Below, piece after piece: positions 34,747 through 43,441 of a DNA stretch of 64,000 bases. The stretch is taken from NCBI RefSeq assembly GCF_009848685.1, contig NZ_WXTX01000001.1, positions 310,001 to 374,000 on the forward strand, given 5' to 3'. The DNA is from Andreprevotia sp. IGB-42. Its GTDB lineage: Bacteria; Pseudomonadota; Gammaproteobacteria; Burkholderiales; Chitinibacteraceae. A program made the translations under genes and the position numbers. Positions within the stretch are counted from its first letter, which is position 1, and every line of letters starts with the position of its first letter. A model generated the notes under the pieces. The model made no database searches. It saw nothing but the letters and a program-made list of their open reading frames with translations, and had not been told where the DNA came from.

Positions 34747-36735
34747 ATGGGGTTTCGTTTGGGGTTGCGCGGCAAGTCACTGGTGGCCTTGCTGGGCACT
34801 GCGCTGCTGGCATTGGTATTGGCCGGCGCACTGGGCTGGCAAGCCATCGATTCGATCCGCACTCACCTAGGCGATGCCTTTGCCCGCAACTTCACCCTGC
34901 TCAACCGTGAACGCATCCTGGCGCCGGTATCGCGCGAGCTGGCACTGTCATTGCGGCTGGCCCATTCCGAAGTCACGCGCCGCTGGCTGCTGGCGGAAAA
35001 CAGTCAGGACATGCGCACGCTAGCGTTTACCGAGGCGGAAGGCTACCGGCAGGATTTCCGTGATCACTCGTACTTTTTGATCTCGGCGCTATCGAACAAC
35101 TACTATTTCAACGACAGCAAATCGCCGTTCAGCACCGCCCCCCGTTACACGCTCAACCCTGCCACCAGCAACGATGGCTGGTTCTTCGGCACCATGAAGG
35201 ACACGCACGATTTCAACATCAACGTCGATCACGACGTGGCGCTGGGGCTGACCAAGATCTGGTTCAACGTGATCGTGAAGGATGGCGACAAGCCGATCGG
35301 ACTTGCCGGCACGGGGCTGGATCTGTCGACCTTCCTCAAGGATTTTGTCGGCAGCGGCGAAAAAGGCGTGACTGCCATGGTCATCGACGCCAAGGGCGCC
35401 ATCCAGGCCCATCCGGACGACAAACGCATTGCGCTCAATTCAGCGGTGCGCCAGGCGGGTTACGACAAATCACTGTTCGGCCTGCTGGCACGCCCCGAAG
35501 ACGTGGCGAGGGCGCAGCAGGCGATGGCCGCCTCCGTTGCAAAGCCGCAGGATGCCACGCTGTTTTCAGCACAGCTGCAAGGCAAGCCGCAGCGCTTCGC
35601 CATGTCCTATATCCCCGAACTGAAATGGCATGTGGTCACCGCGGTGGACATGGATGCCGCGCAGGTGATCGACAGCAAGCTGCTGCTGCCGATTGCACTG
35701 GCCGCACTGCTGCTGTTCATTGCCGCCATCCTCGCCTTCATCTATGCGGTGAACCGCCTGCTGATCGTGCCGTTGCTGCAGCTGGAGCAATCGGCCCGCG
35801 CCATTGCCAATGGCAACTACGCGGTGGCCTTGCCGCCTGCGCGGCTGGACGAGATCGGCGCGCTGACCACCGCATTCGGCAGCATGGCCAGCAAGATCCA
35901 GCGCCATACCGAAGAGCTGGAATCGACAGTACGCCAGCGCACCGGCGAGCTGATCGTGGCCAACCAGAACATGGTGGCTGCCCACAAGAAGATCAGCGAT
36001 TCCATCGCGTATGCCAGCCTGATCCAGCGCGCCATCCTGCCCGAACAGCAACTGACGCAGGCACTGGGCAGCTCGCAGTTCGTGCTGTGGCAGCCGCGCG
36101 ATGTGGTGGGTGGCGATTTCTACCTGTACCGCCCGCACCCGCGCGGTTATCTGGTTGGCGTGATCGATTGCGCCGGCCATGGCGTGCCGGGCGCGATCAT
36201 GACCATGCTGGCCACTGCCGCAGTAGACCAGGCCATCCTCGAGGCCGGCGTGCAGGACCCCGCAGCGCTATTGACCCGGCTGGACGACATCGTACGCAGC
36301 AAGCTCACGCGCGATCAGCGCGACATGATCGCCACCAATATGGATGCCGGCTTTGCCTGGGTGGACCGCAGCACGCAGATAGTCACCTTTGCCGGCGCAC
36401 ATATCCCTCTTTACTACCACGATGGCGAAGAGGTGCAGGTGATTGCCGGCAACCGCCGCGCCATCGGCGACCGTCACCGCGGCGAGTTCGGCAATGCAAG
36501 CATCGAAGCCACAGCCGAAACCCGTTTTTACCTGACCACCGATGGGTTTCTGGACCAGGCCGGCGGCGACAAGGGCTTCGGCTTCGGCAACGCGCGCTTT
36601 GCCGACATGATCCGCCAGTATGCCCGCCTGCCGCTGGCCGAACAGGCGCAGGCATTTGCCGCCACGCTGGCTGCGTACCAGGGCGAGCATGCGCAGCGTG
36701 ACGACATCACCATCATCAGTTTCCAGCTGGATTGA
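34747..36735 (+). CDS. siaA: SiaA-like membrane PP2C-type phosphatase
   Basis: A 662-residue sensor phosphatase. TM1 (about 11-33) and TM2 (about 314-340) flank a periplasmic dCache-like sensor. A HAMP domain (about 341-395) and a SpoIIE/PP2C phosphatase domain (about 425-660) follow. The latter has metal-binding DVVGGDFY (Asp about 456), IDCAGHGVPGA (Asp about 473) and RDDITIISFQL. In Pseudomonas aeruginosa SiaA dephosphorylates SiaC in response to an outside cue, allowing SiaC to activate SiaD. All four genes follow in the same order here. The ATG is in a GGGCAGGGCTGAC context. Confidence 0.93.
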   Translation: MGFRLGLRGKSLVALLGTALLALVLAGALGWQAIDSIRTHLGDAFARNFTLLNRERILAPVSRELALSLRLAHSEVTRRWLLAENSQDMRTLAFTEAEGYRQDFRDHSYFLISALSNNYYFNDSKSPFSTAPRYTLNPATSNDGWFFGTMKDTHDFNINVDHDVALGLTKIWFNVIVKDGDKPIGLAGTGLDLSTFLKDFVGSGEKGVTAMVIDAKGAIQAHPDDKRIALNSAVRQAGYDKSLFGLLARPEDVARAQQAMAASVAKPQDATLFSAQLQGKPQRFAMSYIPELKWHVVTAVDMDAAQVIDSKLLLPIALAALLLFIAAILAFIYAVNRLLIVPLLQLEQSARAIANGNYAVALPPARLDEIGALTTAFGSMASKIQRHTEELESTVRQRTGELIVANQNMVAAHKKISDSIAYASLIQRAILPEQQLTQALGSSQFVLWQPRDVVGGDFYLYRPHPRGYLVGVIDCAGHGVPGAIMTMLATAAVDQAILEAGVQDPAALLTRLDDIVRSKLTRDQRDMIATNMDAGFAWVDRSTQIVTFAGAHIPLYYHDGEEVQVIAGNRRAIGDRHRGEFGNASIEATAETRFYLTTDGFLDQAGGDKGFGFGNARFADMIRQYARLPLAEQAQAFAATLAAYQGEHAQRDDITIISFQLD

Positions 36736-36789
36736 ATTGCCATGCCCGATCAAGGCCCATCGGCCCAGAGCCCCACGAAGGGAAACCAT

Positions 36790-37332
36790 ATGGAAGTGCT
36801 AGACCTGCATGCATTGCAGCAAACCTATAACGAGCAGCGTATCCTGCTGTGCTTCAACGGGCCGCTGACGCGCAGCCTGATCGAGGAAATCGGCAAGGCG
36901 CTGCGTAACTACCTGCAAGGCGAAAATGCCGCCGCATCTGCAGCCACCGATGTATTCGGCGCTTATATCGAGATGACGCAAAACATCCGCCACTACGCCG
37001 CCAGCAAAGGCTGGGATGATCTGGAGGCATGTGCGACCGTAGTGATTGCCCGCGACCTGGAAGGCCGCTATGTCGTCTCCGCCGGCAATGTGGTTGATGC
37101 CGTCGATGGTACGGCGCTGGCGCAACAGGTGAACGGCCTTGCCGCACTGGACAAGGATGCGCTCAAGACCGCGTACAAGATGCAACTGCGCAAACCGCGC
37201 GACGAAGAAACCGGCAGCGGCGCCGGCCTTGGCCTCATCGACATGGCGCGGCGTGCCTCACAGCCGCTGGCCTGCGTGCTGCGCGAACTGCCCGATGGCC
37301 GCGCCTTTTTCAGCTTGCGTGTCGTGATCTAA
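36790..37332 (+). CDS. siaB: SiaB-family protein kinase
   Basis: A 180-residue SiaB homologue with an HATPase-like fold: QRILLCFNGPLTRSLIEEIGKALRNYL, EMTQNIRHYA as the N-box-like segment, and GAGLGLIDMARRA as the glycine-rich ATP lid. SiaB phosphorylates SiaC and so turns off SiaD activation, opposing SiaA. An upstream ATG at 36742 is in frame but lacks a ribosome-binding site. ATG 36790 has AAGGGA 7 nt upstream and gives the family N-terminus. It lies 54 bp after siaA. Confidence 0.9.
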   Translation: MEVLDLHALQQTYNEQRILLCFNGPLTRSLIEEIGKALRNYLQGENAAASAATDVFGAYIEMTQNIRHYAASKGWDDLEACATVVIARDLEGRYVVSAGNVVDAVDGTALAQQVNGLAALDKDALKTAYKMQLRKPRDEETGSGAGLGLIDMARRASQPLACVLRELPDGRAFFSLRVVI

Positions 37333-37361
37333 AGAATATTGAGCAACAAGGAACAAGCCTG

Positions 37362-37736
37362 ATGACCGACCTCCGTATCGCGGCTACGCAAGCCACCCCG
37401 GAAATCCATACCGACCACGCGGCCGGCCTGCTGACCATGCGCGGGGACTCCTATCCGGAAAACTCTTTCGAGCTGTTTTCACCGTTGCTGGAGTGGGTGG
37501 ATGGCTTCCTGGCCTCCGGTGATGCCCCCCTTACCGTCAACCTGCATCTGCTATACCTGAACACCAGCAGTGTGAAGGTGATGATGGATATCTTCGATGC
37601 ACTGGAAGACGCACACGCCAACGGCCGCGAAGTGACCGTGCACTGGCACTACGACCAGGAAAACGAACGCGTGGCCGAACTGGCCGAAGAATTCAGGGAA
37701 GACTGCAGTTTCCCGTTCCACATCATCAAGCAATAG
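37362..37736 (+). CDS. siaC: SiaC-like DUF1987 phospho-switch protein
   Basis: A 124-residue DUF1987 protein. SiaC is the switch of the Sia system: unphosphorylated it binds SiaD and stimulates c-di-GMP synthesis; phosphorylated by SiaB it is inactive. The phospho-acceptor Thr68 known in P. aeruginosa is conserved at the same position here, in LLYLNTSSVK (Thr68). The acidic C-terminal helix (ERVAELAEEFREDC) is typical. AAGGAA precedes the ATG, and siaD starts 9 bp downstream. Confidence 0.93.
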   Translation: MTDLRIAATQATPEIHTDHAAGLLTMRGDSYPENSFELFSPLLEWVDGFLASGDAPLTVNLHLLYLNTSSVKVMMDIFDALEDAHANGREVTVHWHYDQENERVAELAEEFREDCSFPFHIIKQ

Positions 37737-37745
37737 GCAGCTGCA

Positions 37746-38537
37746 ATGAAAGACGGCCGGATTCTTGATGGCACCATCGAAACGCTGCTGGCAGACCCGC
37801 AGTACGCCGGACATCCGCTGCGCGCGGCGCTGGATGAGCTGTATGGCGAATTTCGCGGCCAGCTGCATCAGATCGAACGCATCACGCATATTTCAGACCG
37901 TTACCAGAGCATGGCGCGCGAGCAGAACCAGTCGCTACTGGAGCGCTATCGCCGCCAGATGAAAAAACTGGAAAAGATTGCACGCATTTCCGATCGTTAC
38001 CAGGCGGTGATGCGTGATCTGAACGAGGCCCTCAAGGAGGCATCCAACCACGATGCGCTGACCGGCCTTGCCAACCGCCGCATGCTGATGGAAGCGCTGC
38101 GTACCGAATCGAACCGCCTGCAAAGGCTGGACCGGCCGATGACGCTGGTGCTGGCCGATATCGACCATTTCAAGCTGATCAACGACGAATACGGCCACGA
38201 GCAAGGCGATGCGGTGTTGGTGGAAATTGCCCGGGCGCTGTCATCCGCGGTGCGCGAATACGATCTGTGCGGGCGCTGGGGCGGCGAGGAATTCCTGATC
38301 CTGATGCCCGAGACCGGTACCGCCGGCGCGCTGGAAGTGGTGGAGCGGCTGCGCAGCGCCATCACCGACCTGCACCTGCACACTGGTGACGTGCGCCTGC
38401 ATGTATCGGCCAGTTTCGGCGTGGCTGACCACCTGCCCGGCGATCACCTGTCGGCCACCATCAACCGCGCCGATGCGGCGCTGTACAGCGCCAAGAAAAG
38501 CGGCCGCAACCGCTGCGAAGTCGCCAGCAAGCGCTAG
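37746..38537 (+). CDS. siaD: SiaD-like diguanylate cyclase
   Basis: A 263-residue cytoplasmic GGDEF enzyme that makes c-di-GMP. The N-terminal 95 residues form a helical stalk with two copies of an ISDRYQ motif (THISDRYQSM and ARISDRYQAV), the expected SiaC-binding and dimerisation region. The GGDEF domain begins at HDALTGLANRR. The active loop is GGEEF (179-183), preceded by an intact inhibitory I-site RxxD (Arg170-Asp173), so product feedback inhibition is likely. It is the last gene of siaABCD. Confidence 0.95.
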   Translation: MKDGRILDGTIETLLADPQYAGHPLRAALDELYGEFRGQLHQIERITHISDRYQSMAREQNQSLLERYRRQMKKLEKIARISDRYQAVMRDLNEALKEASNHDALTGLANRRMLMEALRTESNRLQRLDRPMTLVLADIDHFKLINDEYGHEQGDAVLVEIARALSSAVREYDLCGRWGGEEFLILMPETGTAGALEVVERLRSAITDLHLHTGDVRLHVSASFGVADHLPGDHLSATINRADAALYSAKKSGRNRCEVASKR

Positions 38538-38690
38538 CGCCAATCCGCCCTTTCCGGTCTGCCAGCCTGCGGGAGCGTGCTGTTGTCTGCCGCCTGTCGG
38601 TAATACCGCCAGCCATGTAGGAATCTTCCGGCCTGTTGCAGCGCATTTGCGGCACTATCCAAAGCAGGATCAGACCGCCAAACTCGTGCG

Positions 38691-40394
38691 ATGCCGATGA
38701 GCAGCCCATTCTTCCTGTCGCGTTTGCTGCTGCGCTTTTCCGCCACGCGTGGCGTGGCCGGCTGGCTGTCATTTGCCGCCTTCCTGGCCTTGCTGGTCAT
38801 CCTGACCATGCTCATGCTGCTGCCATTCAAATCACAGCAGAGCGCCGCACTGGCCGACCTGCGCGAAGCGCTGAACGCGCGGGCCATGACCATCGGCAAC
38901 AAGCTGGGGGAAGTGGCGTATCAGGTCAGCGGCCAGCGTGAAGCTGCCGAAGCATTGCTCGAACCGCATACCGCCTTGCCCCCCTCCCCGCTATATGCGT
39001 ATCTGGCCGATGATGCGAGCGCCAGCAGCTTCGGCCTCAACCATGTGCCGGCAACAATGGTGACGATGCGTGTGGGCAATATCTACGGGCTGGGCAGCTT
39101 CGCAGCTGCGGATGAACAACTGCAGCGCGAAGTACAGATGGCGCTGTGGCTGTTTTCGCTGCACCGTGCCGCACTGCGGGCCACCCCGGAGCTGGCAGCG
39201 GTTTACTACGATTCGGTGCAGCCGATGCAAGCAATATCGCCGTGGGTTTCGCACCAGAGCATGGTGCTGCAAACCCGTGCGGCCAATACCGCGGCAATGA
39301 TCCGGCAACTGCAGCAGCAGCGCTTCATCACGCAGGGCGAACCCGCGCAGAACCCCAAGCGGCTGCCTTGCTGGAGCAGACCGTACCCGGCCGGCATCGG
39401 CCAGGGCAGCCTGATCAGCTACGGCGCACCGGTTTATGAGGGCAATACCTTCAAGGGCATCGTCGGTGCGGACCTCCGGCTGGATTTCCTGGCCGCACAC
39501 ATGAAGCAGGAGCGCCTGGCGGGTGGACGACTGTTCGTGGTGCAGGGAAAAAGCGGCCGCGCGGCACAAGGCACGGTAATTGCCAGCAGTGAAAGCATTG
39601 CTGCCGGCAAAGCGCCCCCCAGCTTGGCCGGCATGCTGGGCCTGCCGGCGGCAGCACTCGAGGATGTCTTATCCACCGAAGGCGAATTCCAGCCGGAAGG
39701 CCGCAATTACCTGATCGCGGTACCGGTACAGCAGGCAGACTGGTGGCTGGTCTACCAGGTGCCGCGCAGCAGGGTGTTGCTCAATGTGGTGGAGCAATTG
39801 CGACCGGCAGCGGGCATCGTCGTTGCGCTGTTATTGCTGTTGATCCTTACCTTCCACCGGCTGCGCCGCAGCACGCTGGCACTGCAGCAACAGGCCACGC
39901 GCGATGCGTTGACCGGTGCGCTGAACCGCCGTGCGCTGTTTGCCGCCATCGAGCAGGAGCGCGCGCGCCAGCGGCGTGGCGGTAGCTTCTATGCGCTTAT
40001 CATGATCGATATCGATTTCTTCAAGCAGGTGAACGATCTGAACGGCCATGGTGGCGGCGATGAAGTGCTACGCCAGGTGGCCAGCGTGCTGCAGGCCAAC
40101 CTGCGCGATACCGACCGGCTGGCGCGCGTGGGTGGTGAAGAGTTCGTGGTATTGCTGCCAGGCAGCGACCCGGCCACCGCCATGGCCACCGCGGAACGAT
40201 TGCGCAAACAGGTGGAAGCGCTACGCGTGGTTGTGTGCGAGAAAACCATCCAGGTCACCATCAGCCTGGGCGTGACGGTGCCCGCCTATGCCGATGAAGC
40301 GATCGATACCACCTATCAGCGTGCCGATGTGGCGCTCTATGCGGCCAAGTATGCAGGTCGCAATTGCTGCAAGCCGTTTTTTCTCGATGAGTGA
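38691..40394 (+). CDS. Membrane diguanylate cyclase with periplasmic sensor
   Basis: A 567-residue GGDEF protein. TM1 (about 28-48) and TM2 (about 366-388) bound a large periplasmic dCache-like sensor containing GSLISYGAPVYEGNTFKGIVGADLRL (about 243-268). The cyclase domain starts at RDALTGALNRRALF. The active loop is GGEEF (481-485) with an I-site RDTD five residues before it. It should make c-di-GMP in response to an extracellular signal. It is 153 bp after siaD on the same strand and may be a separate transcript. The start is uncertain between ATGs 38691 and 38697, neither with a good ribosome-binding site. Confidence 0.93.
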   Translation: MPMSSPFFLSRLLLRFSATRGVAGWLSFAAFLALLVILTMLMLLPFKSQQSAALADLREALNARAMTIGNKLGEVAYQVSGQREAAEALLEPHTALPPSPLYAYLADDASASSFGLNHVPATMVTMRVGNIYGLGSFAAADEQLQREVQMALWLFSLHRAALRATPELAAVYYDSVQPMQAISPWVSHQSMVLQTRAANTAAMIRQLQQQRFITQGEPAQNPKRLPCWSRPYPAGIGQGSLISYGAPVYEGNTFKGIVGADLRLDFLAAHMKQERLAGGRLFVVQGKSGRAAQGTVIASSESIAAGKAPPSLAGMLGLPAAALEDVLSTEGEFQPEGRNYLIAVPVQQADWWLVYQVPRSRVLLNVVEQLRPAAGIVVALLLLLILTFHRLRRSTLALQQQATRDALTGALNRRALFAAIEQERARQRRGGSFYALIMIDIDFFKQVNDLNGHGGGDEVLRQVASVLQANLRDTDRLARVGGEEFVVLLPGSDPATAMATAERLRKQVEALRVVVCEKTIQVTISLGVTVPAYADEAIDTTYQRADVALYAAKYAGRNCCKPFFLDE

Positions 40395-40564
40395 AGCGCT
40401 ATCACTGCACCGCCTGAGTGCCCATCGCTGCATGGTTGACGGACCCAATCTCCACTCTTGTGGGCCAGCGCTGCGGTTCGCCCCTCTGCAGCCGATGAGA
40501 ACCCGGTCAGGCCGGGCGCTTCCTACCGGTCACTACAGATAACGGTGGGGCGTATGACAAGCGC
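40395..40564. other. Convergent intergenic region
   Basis: These 170 bp between the diguanylate cyclase and the converging ABC permease have no obvious terminator with a T-run and no coding signal. Confidence 0.4.
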
Positions 40565-41500
40565 TCAGGCGCGCGTATCCATCACCCCGGCAAGGAACAA
40601 GCGCTGCGTGATGGCAAAGCAGGCCAGCACCGGCAACATGGCCAGCATGATGGCTGCCATCACCAGGCTGGTCGATACCGCGAACGGCCCGGTCAGATCG
40701 TTGAAGATACCCACGGTGATGGGCATTTTCATGCGGTCGTACAGCACCACTGCCGGCCACAGGTAATCATTCCACGCGGTGACCAGCGTAAAGATCGCCA
40801 GCGTGCCCACCGCGGGCCACGACATGGGCACGGCAATGCGCCACAGCACCTGCCATTCGCTGGCGCCATCCACCCTCGCCGCTTCAAGCACCTCGCCTGG
40901 CAGCTCCTCGAAGTACTGCTTCATCAGGAATACGCCGAATGCGCTGGCGATGTTGGGCAACACCGCCGCTGCGTAGCTGTCTATCCACCCCAAGCCGGAG
41001 AGCGTGAGGAAATTGGGCACGATGCCCACCTCCATCGGCACCATCAGGGTGGCCAGCAGCACGCCGAACAGCAGCTTGCGGCCAGCAAATTCCATCTGCG
41101 CCAGTGCATAACCGGCGGGAATTGCCAGCGCCAGCGTGGCCACCACGGTCATGCCGGCCATGATCAGCGAGTTTTTCAGGTAAGTGAAAAACGGCATGTC
41201 GTGTATGACGCGGCCAAACCAGTACCAACCCGGATCTTGCGGCCAGAACGCCTGCGGAAACTGCCAGATGCCCGATGGATCGACCGATAAGCCAACCGAC
41301 AATGCCCACAGGAAGGGAAACGCCGTGACAGCAGCAAAAAAAATCAGGCCGGCATAACGCACCGGCAAGCCCAGCCACGCCGGCCAGCGCCGGTTGCGCC
41401 AGCTGCCATTGCGACTGCCATTGTGATTACCGCTACCAGCAGTGACCACGGGCGGCTGCGTTGGCATATCGTGGCTGGTGGTGATCTGTTCGGCGCCCAT
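40565..41500 (-). CDS. Carbohydrate ABC transporter permease, MalG type
   Basis: A 311-residue inner-membrane permease of the CUT1 sugar family with six predicted helices and the EAA loop EAARVDGASEWQVLWRIAVPMSWP, the site that docks the ATPase. The N-terminal 35 residues are a Gly/Asn/Ser-rich cytoplasmic extension. It begins at ATG 41500, whose A is also the last base of the upstream permease stop (TGATG), so the two are translationally coupled. No binding protein or ATPase gene is adjacent. Confidence 0.93.
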   Translation of the reverse strand: MGAEQITTSHDMPTQPPVVTAGSGNHNGSRNGSWRNRRWPAWLGLPVRYAGLIFFAAVTAFPFLWALSVGLSVDPSGIWQFPQAFWPQDPGWYWFGRVIHDMPFFTYLKNSLIMAGMTVVATLALAIPAGYALAQMEFAGRKLLFGVLLATLMVPMEVGIVPNFLTLSGLGWIDSYAAAVLPNIASAFGVFLMKQYFEELPGEVLEAARVDGASEWQVLWRIAVPMSWPAVGTLAIFTLVTAWNDYLWPAVVLYDRMKMPITVGIFNDLTGPFAVSTSLVMAAIMLAMLPVLACFAITQRLFLAGVMDTRA

Positions 41501-42384
41501 CACACTTCCCTCCCCCAGATGCCTTTCTGGCCGAACAGGCGGAACTGCGCTGCCGCGATCACAAAGCACACCACCATCATCACCACCGCGGCGGCGGCAG
41601 CCACGCCGAAGCTCTGTCCGCGGAAAGCCGCGCTGTATACGAACATCAGCAAGGTGATCGTATCGGAGCGCCCACCCGTGAGTACCAGGATTTCCTGGAA
41701 GGCCTTGAGCGCACCGATGGTGGACAGCAAGGTGCACAGCAGGATCACCGGCCGCAGCGTGGGCAGCGTGACATGGCGCAAGCGCTGCCATGGCCCGGCA
41801 CCATCCAGATGCGCAGCATCAATCAATGCGCGCGGCACCGCCTGCAGGCCGGCCAGATACAGCACCATGTAATAGCCGACGTTCTTCCACAACGAGAACA
41901 GCATGGTGGCATACAGCGCCACCTTGGGCTCACCCAGCCAGTCCACCGCTGCGCCCGGCCATAGCCCGGTGAACGACAGCACGCCGTTCAGCATGCCCTC
42001 GTAATGGAATACATACCGCCAGACCACGCCGGCAATCGACACCGCAATGATCACCGGCAGGTAGTACACCGCGCGGAAGAAGCTGATGCCGCGCAGCTTC
42101 TGCTGCACCAAAAGCGCCAGAGCCAGCGCAGCCGCCTGCATCAATGGCACCACCAGCAGGAACAACAGAGAATTCTTCAGCCCCTGCGCAAACCATTCGG
42201 ATTCGCTCAGGGTCACGTAGTTGGCCAGGCCGTTCCACGCGGTGATGCGTTCGGCAAGGAAATAATCCATCAGCGACAGCCACACGTTGTAAAGCAATGG
42301 CCACAGGCTGAATACCGCAAACGGCAGCAGGAAGGGTAAAACGAACAGGTAGGCGGTATATCGGTGGACCCCGGGTTTGGCCAT
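41500..42384 (-). CDS. Carbohydrate ABC transporter permease, MalF type
   Basis: A 294-residue partner permease with six helices and the EAA-like loop DAAHLDGAGPWQRLRHVTLPTLRP. It forms a heterodimer with the following permease in the membrane. The short N-terminus lacks the extra helices of MalF and is typical of UgpA/MsmF-type permeases. AGAGGAAGG precedes ATG 42384. It is divergent from the polysaccharide deacetylase gene. Substrate could be a chito-oligosaccharide or another di/oligosaccharide; this is not decidable. Confidence 0.93.
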   Translation of the reverse strand: MAKPGVHRYTAYLFVLPFLLPFAVFSLWPLLYNVWLSLMDYFLAERITAWNGLANYVTLSESEWFAQGLKNSLLFLLVVPLMQAAALALALLVQQKLRGISFFRAVYYLPVIIAVSIAGVVWRYVFHYEGMLNGVLSFTGLWPGAAVDWLGEPKVALYATMLFSLWKNVGYYMVLYLAGLQAVPRALIDAAHLDGAGPWQRLRHVTLPTLRPVILLCTLLSTIGALKAFQEILVLTGGRSDTITLLMFVYSAAFRGQSFGVAAAAAVVMMVVCFVIAAAQFRLFGQKGIWGREV

Positions 42385-42538
42385 GGCCCTTCCTCTTGTC
42401 GGGTGGAGACTGGATTACCTGCGTGATGTTTTCCGGCAAAGTACAGTTTGCGTCAAGCTGTCACATGCATGACCCGTATGCACACCGTGCATTGATGACT
42501 CGCGCATAATGGCGCCATCCATCTCGCTGGCATACCGC

Positions 42539-43441
42539 ATGCGCCTTTTACACAAACCGTTGTCCGGGCAGAGAAAAATGTATCTTGCCGCTGTGGTGCT
42601 GCTGTTGCTGATCCTTGCCGCGTGGTGGGCTTGGGAGTGGTGGCCACGCCCGCCGCTGCCCGCGGGCACGGTGGCTGCAGGCACTGTCAAGCCCCGCCAG
42701 ACCATCCGCACCGGCTTCCTGCCGAACTGGGACCAGGTGGCGCTGCAGGAAATGGAGCGCCAAGCGGCGAAGTACCCGCACAACCTGTGGCTGGAAGGCC
42801 CCACCTACCGCCGCCAAGTGGCATTCACCTTTGACGACGGCCCCAGCGAATACACCGGCGCGCTGCTGGACGTGCTGAAAAAACACGGCGTCAAAGCCAC
42901 GTTCTTCTTCATGGGCCAGAACATGGAACTGCGCCCGTGGGCAGTGGAGCGTGCGTGGCGTGAAGGCCATACGCTGGGCAACCATACCTACACGCACCCG
43001 CATCTGGCCGGGGTGGATAGCACTACCTTCTGGGATGACGAAATCGGCAAGACCCAAGCTACCTTCAAACGCATGCTGGGCTGGGAGCCGGCAATGATGC
43101 GCCCGCCCTATGGCGAGATCAGCGATGCGCAGATCGAAGACCTGGGCCGCCACGGCATCAAGGTCATCCTGTGGTCGCTGGATACGCAGGACTGGAACAA
43201 GAACCGCATGCTGTTCGGCAAGCACAATATCGAGCGCAGCGTACAAGATCACATGCATGAGGAAGCCATCCTGCTGATGCACGACGGTGGCGGAAAACGT
43301 GCCAAGACCGTAGCGGCCGTCGATGCGCTGATCCCGTGGCTGAAAGCCGGCGGGTACGAATTCGTCACCGTCGATGCCTTGCTGGGGCTGCCGGCGCAGC
43401 CCCGCGCGCCGCAGGCTAAAGCGGCAAGTGCGCCGCAATGA
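42539..43441 (+). CDS. Polysaccharide deacetylase (CE4/NodB domain), membrane-anchored
   Basis: A protein of about 300 residues with an N-terminal signal anchor (MYLAAVVLLLLILAAWWAW) and a NodB-homology domain outside the cytoplasm. CE4 motifs are present: FTFDDGPS (Asp-Asp, near 96), the metal His pair in NHTYTHPHL, the catalytic RPPYGE, and HDGGGKR near the end. It may deacetylate chitin oligomers, peptidoglycan or an exopolysaccharide. Three in-frame ATGs (42509, 42539, 42578) are possible and none has a strong ribosome-binding site. The last 26 bp overlap the end of the converging hydrolase gene. Confidence 0.92.
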   Translation: MRLLHKPLSGQRKMYLAAVVLLLLILAAWWAWEWWPRPPLPAGTVAAGTVKPRQTIRTGFLPNWDQVALQEMERQAAKYPHNLWLEGPTYRRQVAFTFDDGPSEYTGALLDVLKKHGVKATFFFMGQNMELRPWAVERAWREGHTLGNHTYTHPHLAGVDSTTFWDDEIGKTQATFKRMLGWEPAMMRPPYGEISDAQIEDLGRHGIKVILWSLDTQDWNKNRMLFGKHNIERSVQDHMHEEAILLMHDGGGKRAKTVAAVDALIPWLKAGGYEFVTVDALLGLPAQPRAPQAKAASAPQ

